The notes under the pieces: model-generated | Told to the model about the DNA's origin: nothing | The model's database searches: none | Seen by the model: only the letters and a program-made list of their open reading frames with translations | Origin: Triplophysa rosa | Taxonomy: Eukaryota; Chordata; Actinopteri; Cypriniformes; Nemacheilidae | Reading direction: 5' to 3' | DNA length: 64,000 nt | NCBI RefSeq assembly: GCF_024868665.1 | Contig: NC_079893.1 | Span: 15,055,043 to 15,119,042 of the forward strand | Position numbers and translations under genes: made by a program | Shown here: positions 1 through 10,878 of the stretch, one piece after another | Layout of the letters: every line of letters begins with the position of its first letter | How positions within the stretch are numbered: position 1 is the first letter of the stretch

Positions 1-435
1 CTCCGATGCTGCGATGGACATCTCATCCTCATCACGCATCGTGTCCGACTGCGTGAAGGAGGACGCTGACGGTGTGGCACCGCCAGCTAGGGAACAATGA
101 GGCGAGCGAGACGGGGAGCGAGCGGTCCGCGAGCACTTGGCTGACGGATAAGCGCTCGCAGCAATCCCCATATCACCCTCGCCGCTCGCCTTGGCGGACG
201 GAATGGCCTTAGCAATCCTAGTCACAGCCCGGGAAGCATGCGAGGTGGTGGCTAATTTTCCGGAGAAAACAGCCACCCGTGACTGCAACGTCTCTATGAC
301 CATCTGCCCGCAGTGCGGGCAAGATGAGTCCACGAAGGCTGCCTCAGCGTGTTGGACCCCCAAACACCTGACACAGACATCGTGTTTGTCCCCATCCTCG
401 ATGAGGACACCGCACCCAAGAGAACAGCGGGACAT
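1..435 (-). CDS. Zinc-knuckle gag-like ORF fragment of a retrotransposon (partial)
   Basis: The minus strand is open from an ATG at 435 to the window edge (at least 145 codons). Near the N-terminus it has ordered Cys/His pairs: CSLGCG, then HDVCVRCLG, then CPHCGQM. This spacing is typical of the first ORF of fish DIRS/Gypsy-like retrotransposons, where a Cys-rich motif is followed by a Ser/Arg-rich linker. The part reaching the window edge is rich in Ser, Ala and Arg, as in those gag-like proteins. No pol domain is visible because the element runs off the left end. The family (DIRS rather than Gypsy) is inferred; the Cys-rich open frame is seen. A host zinc-finger exon is less likely, since no splice site closes it. 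Confidence 0.5.
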   Translation of the reverse strand, partial: MSRCSLGCGVLIEDGDKHDVCVRCLGVQHAEAAFVDSSCPHCGQMVIETLQSRVAVFSGKLATTSHASRAVTRIAKAIPSAKASGEGDMGIAASAYPSAKCSRTARSPSRSPHCSLAGGATPSASSFTQSDTMRDEDEMSIAASE

Positions 436-918
436 GCCACGCTGGAGAATTTAACTCTTTTTGTGAATGCACCGTCTGCAGCTCGAACACCTCTGGAACC
501 GCCGAGACGCCCAGGGGAAGTCGCTGCAGGAAGGGACAGTCCGCTGCACCACGTCGTAGAACCGGCAATGTAGAGAGTCTTTGCTAAGCAGCAAGAGAAG
601 ATCTTCATAACCGAAGGCTCCGAAGAACAAAAGGTGAATGAATGATGCAAATTTAATTTGCCAATTTTCATTGGCCTTTTCTAAGCAGTCGGAAACGATT
701 GGTTCTCAGGGACGAACCCCATCTGTCGGTTCGACACAACGTCGAGAGACCGACAGAAAGGGAAGGGCGTATTTCACGTGATCTGCGCAAGCCCCAAACA
801 ATGGCACAACAAAACAGCAAGATTCTTGTCAAATATGTTGATTACACTGCACTTTTGGCCGATGTCACTCTGCACATGTACGGCGGATCTTCAGACAGTC
901 CTAAACAAAGAGTAAAGG
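436..918. other. No gene recognised
   Basis: Mixed-composition sequence between the gag fragment and the first hAT MITE. Short open stretches exist but none has recognisable protein character. Confidence 0.4.
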
Positions 919-1615
919 TAGGGATGCACCGATACCAGTATCGGGTATCGGCCCGATACCAAGCTCATGTACTCATACTCGTAATGACACACCGATACCA
1001 AAGACCGATACCTCACGTGACATACATAGAGCCCTATGATTTCCGCAATGCTCCAGGCATAAAAACAGAATTTGCTGTACAACACGGAATGACACGGAAT
1101 CTGGCAAATGTATTATTTCCTAACAAGAAATTAGCACTGAACCGCTAACAGCGTAACAGCTAACGAAATATTCAGATACTGTTTAAATATGTATTCAGCT
1201 TGTTTTGGGTGACTGTGTGTGAAAGAGTGGTGCGGTTGCGTGTACTGAATGCATTGTGCTTGTGAAGCTTTCAGCGCCAGCATTTCACTGCACGAGGACA
1301 CGAACACATAACAAACCCCATTTGCAGCGGTCTATCAAAATAAAAGTCCGGTTAACTTAAACAAACGCTCTTTGAGGCATCCCGTCAAAATAAAAGTCCA
1401 GTTGACATGAACAAGTTATAATACACTCACATTTTACCACCCCCCTTGAATTTAATAGGGTAGTGAATAGTACTTAAATTTAAGTAGACCTAAAAACAAA
1501 AGAAAAAAAATGTACCAGTAAGATACTGGTTTATTAACATAATTGTACATTATACAGTCATCGGTTATAGGTATCGGTGAGTACCAGAAAAAAAAATGGT
1601 ATTGGTGCATCCCTA
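919..1615 (+). mobile_element. hAT-type MITE, copy 1 (697 bp) with perfect 8-bp target duplication
   Basis: The ends are TAGGGATGCACCGATACC and GGTATTGGTGCATCCCTA, imperfect inverted repeats differing at one base. The element is flanked by AGTAAAGG at 911-918 and again at 1616-1623, an exact 8-bp target duplication diagnostic of hAT transposition. It has no transposase reading frame, so it is non-autonomous. Copy 2 at 1998-2753 is the same family in inverted orientation. Confidence 0.9.
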
Positions 1616-1997
1616 AGTAAAGGTTTACATTCCGTTTAAAAAAATCACCATTCCGAGGATAAATGGTTTCATTGTAAAGAGCGACTGCATTAAGTGGAGC
1701 GCATTCTTTCTGACGAGTATTGTTTCTTTCTGTCCTTACTGTTTACCATGGTGTTACTATAGTAAACGTGTAGTAACCTTAGTTTTTGTCAGAGCTCTTG
1801 TTATTCTCAATTTATACACAATACATATACTGTATATCGGTTCAAAATACCGTAAAATTGTAAAAAGTATTTTTTTTTCATTCAAAATACTGTAGTTATT
1901 ATCTTGATTTGTCAAGATGTCTGCATCGTGACAACTTATTTTTTAAATTGCCACAGTGTTAAGGTGTTTTAAATAAACAGTGGCACAGTGTTATAGT

Positions 1998-2753
1998 TAG
2001 GGATGCACCGATACCATTTTTTAAAGACCGATATTTTTTCTGGTACTCGCCGATACCGATACCTATAATTGATGCCTGTATAATGTACAATAATGTTAAT
2101 AAACCAGTATCTTACTGGTACATTTTCTTTTTTTCTTTTGTTTTTAGGTCTACTTAAATTTAAGTACTATTTTTTAATCAAGTTCTATTTTTTATGATAA
2201 GTAGCACAATTTTACTAGCACATTTACTTCAGTTTACTAAAGTAAACAATATACTCTGTGGTCAAATTATACAAATTTAAGGGGGGGTGGTGGGGTAAAA
2301 TGTGAGTGTATTATAACTTGTTCAAGTCAACCGGACTTTTATTTTGACGGGACGCCGCAAAGAGCATTTGTTTAAGTTAACTGGACGGATCGCCGCAAAT
2401 GGTGTTTGTTTATGTGTTCGTGTCCTCGTGCAGTGAAACGCTGGCGCTGAAAGCTCCACAAGCACAATTCAGTACACGCAACCGCACCACTCTTTCACAT
2501 ACGGTAACGTAAAACAAGCAGAATACATATTTAAACAGTATCTGAATATTTCGCTAACTGTTACGTTAGCTGTTAGCTGTTCAGCGCTAATTTCTTAGTT
2601 AGGAAATGCCTGGATTCCTCGATTCCATCCCCGTTTTCCGCATTGCGGAAATCATAGGGCTCTATCGGTCTTTGGTATCGGTGTGTCATTACGAGTACGA
2701 GTACATGAGCTTGGTATCGGGCCGATACCGATACTGGTATCGGTGCATCCCTA
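1998..2753 (-). mobile_element. hAT-type MITE, copy 2 (756 bp), inverted relative to copy 1
   Basis: It carries the same TAGGGATGCACCGATACC termini and is flanked by GTTATAGT at 1990-1997 and 2754-2761. Internal blocks match copy 1 read on the other strand, for example the poly-G/C stretch near 2280 and the GTCCGGTT-type block. There is no coding capacity. Confidence 0.9.
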
Positions 2754-2761
2754 GTTATAGT

Positions 2762-3475
2762 AGTTTGTGACTATTCTTGGTCTTTCTTTGATGCTGTTAA
2801 AACCACCACAACAAATCTGTAGATCTTTTTTTAAATAATAGTAAATCACATTTTAAAACACAAATCTCAATTTTGTTTAGAAAAATTGCAATACATTTTT
2901 TTCTTCAAATCGTGCAGACCTAAAATAGAATATGAAGGAATACGGGGTTTGAGTTTTCCACACACGACAGAGAGTGTAATGTGCTGCAGGACTCAGGCTT
3001 TTCCTCACTACAGAGAGAGTTTATAATTGAGTTTTCCGTGCATGAGAGAGCTTTTTTTAAATGCTCCCAGGGTGGTGAAAATGGTAACATTCTTTCTCCT
3101 GCTCCAAGTCTAAGTACAGAAAAGATTCATGCCCTGCCCCTTACAGGGGTAACAACCAACCCAGATTATCCATTCATTCCATCCAGACCGCAAGACATAA
3201 TGAACCATTCAAATCATCAGACTATTTCTGTAGTTTAAATTGAGCAGCTCATCTACATAACTGAGCTGTACACATTGCGCGCACTCAGGGACATTAATGT
3301 TGATTATATTTTGCCGCTATATCTTCTAATATCTTTATTTAGCGATAAACGCACTTCTTTTTAACCATTTCAGCTTCATGAGCGTTGCTTCTCCCGCCAA
3401 AGACGCGTCGCATATAAAGACCTGCAGACACCAAGAGCAGGTAAATAAATAGACACTTTTCCCTGTAATGCTTAA
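2762..3475. other. No gene recognised
   Basis: AT-rich sequence. The open stretch at 2981-3238 has no family resemblance and no codon character. Confidence 0.4.
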
Positions 3476-5095
3476 GTCAGTGGTCGGCAACCTTTGCGAC
3501 CAAAAGAGCCTTTTTGGGCCATCTTCCACCAAATAAAATTTGTCTGGAGCCGCAAAATATATGTAACCTTTAAATTACTTTAACACAGGTTGTTATGCAT
3601 GTAATGTAGTAGTTACCCAGTTGCACCACTAGGTGCCAATATAGAGCAATTTTCTTGTATTTAGATGTTAGCAATTAAAAAAAAAATGTTCCTGGCAAGA
3701 AGTGGGAGTGTTGCAATAGGAGAGTAGCGTTGCGGTGTTGCATGCACTGCTTTAGTTAGACTTCAGCTTTTTTCTGTGAACTTTCGTTTAGGCTTTTGTT
3801 TTTCCGGCGTTTGACGAACAAAAATAAGTGCACACAAATGAAAGCGACCAGGTAAATGTACAGAGAGAAGGGTGGTTTTCTGCTCTGACAGCCGCGAGAC
3901 ACTCTGAACACTGTTAGTGTGTGTTAGAAATCAGAAATGGAGAGAAAACATTCTGCTTGCTTGGTTTTTCGTCATTAAACCAAACTTTTAAGTCTTCAAC
4001 CAAAGTTTAAATCCTGAGTTGTTGTTTCCCCTCGTTTACGCATTATGTCCATCTGTGGTCTTTTGCGGCTGTTTAAACGCATTCGACCAGAAGAGCAACT
4101 ACTTTCCTGTCAGGCTAGAAAAAGGCTAAAAGCTAAATATAACTAAAAACGCAGTTATGAGCAGCAGGTTGTGAAATACGAGTGATTTATTTATTTACCA
4201 TACAGTACCATTTGACTAATAGCAGTGTCTGCCAACAAACATAAACAAAAAGCTTCAGAACAGTTTGAGAAGGTGCTTAAAGTTTTGAGCAATTATCTTG
4301 TACCCTGCGATAAACACTTACTCAATCTTTCTCAATCAAGTGAACTGATTTGAAGATACATGTTGTGGGATTACAAATTTATACAATGTTATATCTAGGT
4401 TAAAGTTATGTACATTATGTTTCACATTTTGAGGTAAAGATGATTACATTCTATGAATATCAAGTCAGGCAGCCCAGATGTCTGAAACATTACCCTTTTG
4501 TCTTTATTCACTACCTGACCATTGGGCACGGTCCAAAGTTAAATTTGAATGTTAAGCTTTAAGGCACAGCTAAGCCTTTGTCTCTATGATAATGTCAAGG
4601 TATGGGCAATACCGTCAGGCTGATTGGATTAGCACCTATGCATTTGAATGACACTGTTATGCTGATGAGACCTTGGCTGGGACAATTCCGGTAACGGCTG
4701 ATTCCTGTATTGCATTTGCATGCTTTGTGTAAATCATCTCCACCTCTATGTATCCCGCCCCCTTGAAAGGTATAAAACTCTACTGTACTGAACTAAAAGT
4801 CAGACTTGGATGACTACAGCGATGCACAGCGAGTCCTCAATAAAGAGAACTTCTGTATGAAAGATATCCCAACGTCTCCTGGTCTCTGCTTCGACAAGGA
4901 AAACGTTTCCTACAATGTCTTCAATAAATGTTTAATTTAAGCAATATTCTGTATCAATTATTACTTAATTAGATTTAATGAGATGAAGGTGGAAAAAAGA
5001 AAATCGGGCAAACATAACGGCCATCGGCTGGCCTGATTTCTAAAAATCGGCATCGGCCAGAGAAAAACACACATCGGTCGACCTCTATGTATAAT
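3476..5095 (+). mobile_element. Composite of hAT-like ends with an LTR embedded
   Basis: The left part begins CAGTGGTCGGCAACC, followed by GGAGCCGCAAA, a hAT-like end. The right part near 5030-5090 ends with GGTCGACCTCTATG, another hAT-like terminus, preceded by CATCGGCC repeats. The two ends do not match each other, so these are probably different elements partly overwritten by the LTR at about 4361-4914. No transposase frame was found. Confidence 0.4.
4361..4914 (+). mobile_element. Probable solo LTR (about 554 bp)
   Basis: It starts TGTTGTGGG and ends TTTCCTACA. In the right order and spacing for an LTR it has a TATA box (GGTATAAAACT, about 4770) and a polyadenylation signal (AATAAAG, about 4840). 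No internal coding region flanks it and no clean target duplication was identified, so the boundaries are approximate. Confidence 0.5.
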
Positions 5096-5504
5096 GAATC
5101 ATGTATTAACTGGAAAGAATATTTAGAATCAGTTATTGTATGAATGGCATGGAAAGGCTACTTGTTAGTTACTTTGTAAGTACTCCTGCTCATGATATAT
5201 TCATTCAGTTGTTACATTTTGTTGTCAGTAGTTTTTTAAATATTAAAATAAACTACTAGGACTTCGCTTCAGCACCAGAGCCTACAACACATTTCCTCAG
5301 TTACGAAGCCTTCTATGTTTCATAGAGACTGTGGCTATCAGAATATAAAATACATGGCCTGATTAAACATTAGATTGATTGATTAAATATTATTTATTAA
5401 AAAAAAGTACTGTCCGGACCTTCGCCACAAAAAATATATTCCCCCCGAGAATAAAACCAACATCTACATGTTTGATTAGAAACCACTAATAAGACACACC
5501 CTTT

Positions 5505-6155
5505 GAAGTTTAAAAAAAATGTGCCAACAGATGTCAATTTATAGTTCAACAGTGTATATCCTGATTTACATATGATAATACGCCTGGAAGTATTGTTCTA
5601 GTGTAATTTATTTATGTGATGCAAGTATGAACATTACTCCAGTCTTCAGTGTCTTAAGCAACAAAATTGTCACTTAGATCATGTGACACTGAACACTGGC
5701 GTAATGATGGGGAAATTCTGTTTACAATAAAGTACAGTTTACAATATATTCATATAATGAGAGAAATAAAAAAGTCTGAACCCCAAAACTTTGAATGGTA
5801 GTGTAAATTATAGTTATGATGGCTTGTTCCTCCCACTTAAATGATACTATTGCATAGGTAGTTTGTTCCATAGAGACTTTCCAGTTCTTCAAATTATGAT
5901 GACAAATTTACTAAGGAACCTAGAAAAAACCTGATGGCTATTAAACCAGATAATTCCAAAATAAGATAAGTAAAGTCACAAGCTCTGGACTATTGGTAGT
6001 ATCCAGGATATAGAGTCCATTAAAGGAGCCAGAGCTTTTTCACAATTATTTAATTAAAAATGTGCTAAACAGATGTCAATTTAATTCAATAATGTGTATC
6101 CTGATTTACATGTGATAATAAAAATACACCTGGAAGTATTGTTCTTGGAATAAGT
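5505..6155 (+). repeat. Dispersed direct repeat pair of about 100 bp
   Basis: A block around 5515-5600 (ACAGATGTCAATTT, CCTGATTTACAT, CTGGAAGTATTGTTCT) recurs at about 6060-6150 with small differences. Fragments of the flank (AAGACACACCC) recur again at about 6375. It looks like an internally repeated element of unknown class. The stretch between and up to 6894 holds no gene that can be supported. Confidence 0.45.
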
Positions 6156-6894
6156 AACAAGAAACACCCCTTGAAGTGTACATTTCAAACTGTGTGCATT
6201 TAAATTAATTAAACTTCTGAATTTCAAACTTGGTCAAAACATGTGCAATATCTCCCTCTAGGGGGCTGTAAACCGCACAATCTTTGTAATGCTTTTCAAG
6301 CTTTTCCCTCAATGGTTCAATTTCAATTCTTTGAATAAAACCAAGGTATAGTTGTTCATTTATGAACCAGTAACAAGACACACCCATTAGATTTGATATT
6401 ATTTTTTATAAACTTCACAAGTGAAGCATTTAGATGGAATAAATGTGCTTTTTGCTCTTCGTTTCGCACTTCGCAGACGATGCCTTTCCAGCACTATTAC
6501 ATCGTAAAGTGTATCATTTACAATAACTTAAGGCAGATTAAAACAAATAAAACACATTGTGCGTTATCTATCTTCTACATTTGAAAACAATTATAACACT
6601 GTGTGTGTCTTGTCGTTGTGGTAAATCGTTAAAGAACTATTCAAGATTTCTAATGCTGAATCTATGACAAATGTCAAACGTCGTACCAACTTTATATTCA
6701 GCCTCGTCTTTATATCGGACTGAACCAGAGGCTAAATTTGAGCGAGGGCTGATTTAAAATCTTGTTCTCAGCCACTGCTGCTAACCAGCAAAGGCATGGA
6801 GTACTATGTATGTCTATGTGTATAAAAGAAAATATTCAGACGGCTTCAAAACAATCATCTGAAATGACCTCAACATGGCAGAAACTTCACTTAC

Positions 6895-6975
6895 CAAGAA
6901 ACGAGTGGAACTAGTGCCTTGGTCGATAGCACCTACAAGGGGACCCAGCATGATTCTGTTCGATGATTTTGCCAT
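6895..6975 (-). CDS. gk: Glycerol kinase, first coding exon (partial gene)
   Basis: The ATG at 6975 opens 27 codons that end at a canonical donor (TTG|GTAAGT, phase 0). The peptide contains GPLVGAIDQGTSSTRF, the N-terminal phosphate-binding motif of FGGY-family glycerol kinases, which phosphorylate glycerol to sn-glycerol-3-phosphate using ATP. Full-length enzymes are about 550 residues, so this is only the first 5 percent. No exon encoding the next segment was found between 6894 and the left edge. Either intron 1 is longer than 6.9 kb, or this is an isolated fragment. The motif match is strong; intactness of the gene is unknown. Confidence 0.75.
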
Positions 6976-7300
6976 TGTAAAGTTTTTTTCATACGGCGAT
7001 TAAGTAGCAGTCAAAAAAGGACATTGGAACTCACTGCTTAGAGCTCCGCCTATACGTCTCTACTCTTTTTATTGGTCTGTGCGACCACACTGAAAAAGTA
7101 ATGGGGTGTTTCTCAAACGCAAGGACGCGTCCTGGGAATGTCGCATATTTCGGCTGTCACAATTGACTAAACTTAAAAGACGTGGTTATATCTAAAATAT
7201 TGACTATCCGTGATACAATGCAGGAAGGTTTGTCAGAAGCTAAGCTAATAGAACTGCTGATTTGCAGATTGAGTTAGACACAATGTATATTATGTATATA
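6976..7300. promoter_or_regulatory. Probable upstream region of gk exon 1
   Basis: Sequence immediately 5' of the glycerol kinase start. No TATA box is obvious at a useful distance. Assignment as promoter is positional inference only. Confidence 0.2.
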
Positions 7301-7933
7301 AATCAGTAGCAAAACTTGAGAGCATGTAGATTTTAATATGTGAACTTGTACCTGTACACTAAAATATACTTACAGCCCCAATGTGAAAACTTGTAAAATC
7401 AAAAACTGAAGTTGAATGTTGAGATTAGCACTCGTGGACAAAACTCACAAATCTGTCTTCTGAATTTGAAGTTGAAAAGAAATGGTCGTGTAAACTGGCA
7501 TTTACAAAATACATGGGCAGATACAAATGCATAGCACATATTTACACGTTTTCCTAGATTCAGATTTGAATTGCAACCACAAATAGGCACGTATGGAATG
7601 ATTTTGCGGACTAAATTAAAAAGGAATTGCAAACTGCATTTGCAAATGCGTTTTCTATTTGTTCCTGTAAAAATTGTGACATAATTCAAACGCAAATGCA
7701 AACCATTTGCATTTGCATTTGCGCGAACGCACAATGTCCGCCAAATTTCAAAAGGATAAGCAAAGTCTACTTGCAATTTAATTACCTCTGTCTTACGAGT
7801 TACGACTCTTCCATGTTGAAATCGAAATGGCAATTCCCCATATGCTATTTCACTCCCTCTTGCGTCGCGTAGTAAGCCTGCCAAAACTCAAATGAAATCG
7901 CAATCCCTTTGCATTTGCTTTTCCTCGATTTGT
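7300..7933 (-). repeat. Dispersed repeat also present at 58.7-60.7 kb in inverted orientation
   Basis: Blocks such as CCTAGATTCAGATTTGAATT, GTCTTCTGAATTTGAAGTTG and CTTGAGAGCATGTAGATTTT reappear reverse-complemented around 58800, 60510 and 60660. Multiple TTTGCATTTGC motifs lie inside. The open frames here have no recognisable protein content. At the distant copy an L2 LINE splits the repeat. Confidence 0.65.
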
Positions 7934-7941
7934 CCAGAAAC

Positions 7942-9014
7942 TAGTGGTGGGCGGATCGATCCTGTAGTATCGATACTTTCGATACTGAGGTTGTATCGAA
8001 AAGGATCGATCCTAACATAAAAATATCGATACTAATGTGTTTTTAGTTTTTACTACTGATTTTATTTATTTACTAATGTAGCTAATAATTGTATAATGAA
8101 GAAAAACTATTTCCCATACACCTAGTTTTGCACACGTTGCTCCTCCCTGCCCTGCTGTGTTTTGTAGTCCGCTATCACGTGACTCAGCAGCGTTAAGCGC
8201 AAGCACACAGACGCTGCTGCAGCCGGCGAAAAGAAGAGGAGCATCGTGTGGAGTTTTTTCACCTCGGTGAATAAAAACACTGTGAAATGCGATGTATGGC
8301 AGTGGGCCTTTGGGGGTAAAAAGCCAAAGATTGAAAGTACTTTATTTGTTTGAGACACAAAGTAAATAAAGTGCTTAAATAATAGTGTGCACTTTGTTTA
8401 TAAATTCACTTAAAAAAGTGTAATGAAAGGGAAACATTCTGGAACAACGTTCTATTATTTTGTCTAAACATAACACTGAACAAAAACTGAAAAGCAGTTT
8501 TAAAATCTTTGTTCTTGAGTAATAATTTTGTCCACTTTGTTTTTTTTTAAAGCTAGAGAAGTAGTACTGGGATAACGAGAAATTGTTTTGTTAAATATCG
8601 TTTTTCTGTTCTGTTAATCTGTTATTGTTACTATTTTATAATAAGTAATAATTTGGTGCAAAGTTCATGTTTGCAAATTCGATTACAGGAATAAATAACT
8701 AAATAAATATATTTATTTGGTTTAAAAGATGTCCAGTGTTTTAACATCTACATGATTAATTAGCCTACAGGCACATTAAGAGCACAAATCACAAAATATT
8801 TTAGTGGTCATGAAAATGTGTTCAGATTTAGCATATTAATGATGCATTCATCTGATAAATCATGACATTTCATTTACAGGAAAGTAAATGTAAGTTCAAG
8901 TGAATGCTTTTTAAAAGTAAAAAGTATTGGTATCGGTATCGAAATCGGCAATACTGGCCCTGCATTTACTTGGTATCGGATCGATACTAAATTTTACAGT
9001 ATCGCCCACCACTA
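7942..9014 (+). mobile_element. Complete non-autonomous hAT element (1073 bp)
   Basis: It has perfect 12-bp terminal inverted repeats, TAGTGGTGGGCG and CGCCCACCACTA. An exact 8-bp duplication, CCAGAAAC, flanks it at 7934-7941 and 9015-9022. Both subterminal regions carry repeated GATCGATACT-like motifs. Only a short BED-finger remnant survives of the transposase. Confidence 0.93.
8228..8353 (+). pseudogene. BED-zinc-finger remnant of a hAT transposase
   Basis: A 41-codon stretch contains VWSFFTSVNKNTVKCDV, the start of a BED finger as found in ZBED-type hAT transposases. The second cysteine of the expected C-x2-C pair is replaced by tryptophan, and the frame stops before the His pair. It is a decayed N-terminal fragment inside the 7942-9014 element and is not functional. 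Confidence 0.5.
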
Positions 9015-9209
9015 CCAGAAACCTGTCAATCAATGGCGGGGGTAGGGTTTATGCAGCGGGGCGTGTTTGTAAATGGATGTGACGTCATTCACAGTTGACC
9101 GCAATTCAGCGCGTTTTCGCGGTTAGCGGTTAGGACGGAAGACGTGCGATTGGGCCGGTTTCTATTTACACTTATAATTATTTAACAGTGAATTAATAAA
9201 GTGATTGGG

Positions 9210-9327
9210 ATGGCAAAGTCAATTTCCCAGCTGCTGCGAGAGGCGGCTGCATCTCTGGAGCAGACGTCTCCATCGACCAATCCTTCTTCCACGTCCACTT
9301 CGATGCGAGGCACAAGAGGAGGTAATG
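9210..9327 (+). CDS. Candidate first coding exon, unknown gene
   Basis: The ATG at 9210 opens a Ser/Thr/Ala-rich stretch (begins MAKSISQLLREAAASLEQ). It reaches two alternative donors, AGGAG|GTAATG (exon end 9321) and AATG|GTGAGT (exon end 9327). The preceding 150 bases contain several CpGs, compatible with a promoter. The N-terminus faintly resembles those of multicopy fish genes linked to transposons, but I cannot assign a family. The next exon would fall in or beyond the gap at 9709-10109. Confidence 0.35.
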
Positions 9328-9439
9328 GTGAGTACTTATTATTCGCAGAAACATTAAGCAGTAACTTTAAAATGGATAAAGCCTTTATGTGTTCATAGAG
9401 GTCTGTGGTTTGAGCGAAAACCATATAGGGGTGTCATAT

Positions 9440-9515
9440 AGGTGTCAGGACCCGGCCTCGAACTCGGGTCTCTGGTGTAAGGGATAATCACTACACCAGT
9501 CGAGCCACGTGGTAT
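9440..9515 (-). repeat. tRNA-derived sequence (SINE head or tRNA remnant)
   Basis: Read on the minus strand it has an A-box-like TGGCTCGACTGG and a B-box-like GAGTTCGAGGCC at normal tRNA spacing. The T stem has too large a loop and the acceptor arm does not pair well, so it is not a convincing functional tRNA. Confidence 0.4.
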
Positions 9516-9708
9516 TAGATGGAACCCAGAAGATATAGGCAGACACAGCAGATTGAGTATTCCAGTTTAATAAAATAAAAAGCCAAAAGCAAACGCAGGG
9601 TCTTTACAAAAGTAAATAATCCAAAAGGTGGAGAGGTAAATCCACAAAGTCCAAAATCAAAAAAACCTCGTGATCAAAAATAGAACAAACTCAAAAAAGG
9701 CAGGGTTC

Positions 9709-10109
9709 NNNNNNNNNNNNNNNNNNNNNNNNNNNNNNNNNNNNNNNNNNNNNNNNNNNNNNNNNNNNNNNNNNNNNNNNNNNNNNNNNNNNNNNNNNNN
9801 NNNNNNNNNNNNNNNNNNNNNNNNNNNNNNNNNNNNNNNNNNNNNNNNNNNNNNNNNNNNNNNNNNNNNNNNNNNNNNNNNNNNNNNNNNNNNNNNNNNN
9901 NNNNNNNNNNNNNNNNNNNNNNNNNNNNNNNNNNNNNNNNNNNNNNNNNNNNNNNNNNNNNNNNNNNNNNNNNNNNNNNNNNNNNNNNNNNNNNNNNNNN
10001 NNNNNNNNNNNNNNNNNNNNNNNNNNNNNNNNNNNNNNNNNNNNNNNNNNNNNNNNNNNNNNNNNNNNNNNNNNNNNNNNNNNNNNNNNNNNNNNNNNNN
10101 NNNNNNNNN
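9709..10109. other. Assembly gap (401 Ns)
   Basis: Unresolved sequence. The flanks (A-rich on the left, CpG-containing on the right) look like transposon sequence, so a repeat-induced gap is likely. Confidence 0.95.
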
Positions 10110-10394
10110 TTCCCGTTTAGCGTCTCCCGTAAACACTTAATATTATCCACAAATTAATTCAGTTATTCACTTTCTGGCGTGCATGACAGTCCCGCGAACT
10201 TGAACCAATATACCAGAGCTATTTAGTTAAAACAACAGCACACACTGAACTGAACTGCTGTGTGAAGAGAGAACTTATGAGCACGCGCAGCTCTCGTTCG
10301 AGAGACGAGAGTCGGCAACAGTTTTCGGATCATTAGTTTTCGGATCACAAGAATATTGCTCTATCAATGTTTTGTTTTAAAGGAGAAAATAAAA

Positions 10395-10533
10395 CATATA
10401 TCGCTGGACTCGGACGAGACCGACTAGAACATTTTCGAGTCCAATGACCAAGTCCGAGTTCAAATACCAACGAGTCCAAGACAAGTCCGAGACCATTAAA
10501 AAACGTCTCGAGACCGGACTCGAGTACTACAGC
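10395..10533 (-). mobile_element. hAT terminal fragment
   Basis: Repeated GAGTCC/CTCGAGACC motifs end in GTACTACAGCACTAG. This is the subterminal signature of a hAT group that is common in fish (TAGTGCTGTAGTACTCGAG on the other strand). No partner end was found nearby; the gap at 9709-10109 may hide it. Confidence 0.4.
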
Positions 10534-10774
10534 ACTAGTAGGGGTACAGAGTAACTTACATTACATTATTTTAGCAGTCAGTTATAGGCCTAATTAATAT
10601 AGGTTATTCATGAAGGGAGAGGGCTCAATTTTTTGTTTGACTTTACTTTGTTTTGCTCAATTTTATATTAAGTTGTATTGTATTTTATTGAAAAGCAAGA
10701 CAAATTATAAAAAGCACATTTTGACTATTCAGTTTGTGCAATAGTGAAACAAATGGCTTAATAAATAGAAGAAA

Positions 10775-10878
10775 TGCAAAAAAACATGTTCGGTGTTCGG
10801 TATTATTCGGCCTTCAGCCAAGTGTTTCACATCATGTTCGGCTTCGGCCAAGAATTTTCGTTTCGGTGCATCCCTACT
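10775..10878 (+). mobile_element. hAT terminal fragment (GGTGCATCCCTA end)
   Basis: TTCGGCC repeats run to TTTCGGTGCATCCCTA, the right terminus of a hAT family. The same family is seen in part at about 40425-40472. The open frames overlapping here are by-products of the repeat. Confidence 0.5.

Noticed and set aside
891..1085. Tyr/Ser-rich minus-strand frame
   Set aside because: It is read from the terminal repeats of the hAT MITE.
6205..6387. 60-codon minus-strand frame considered as glycerol kinase exon 2
   Set aside because: Its peptide does not match the glycerol kinase segment after DQGTSSTRFL and it lacks a proper acceptor.
9440..9515. Functional tRNA gene
   Set aside because: A and B boxes are present, but the T loop is oversized and the acceptor arms do not pair convincingly.
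9657..10150. Long open frames across 9709-10109
   Set aside because: They exist only because a run of Ns contains no stop codon.
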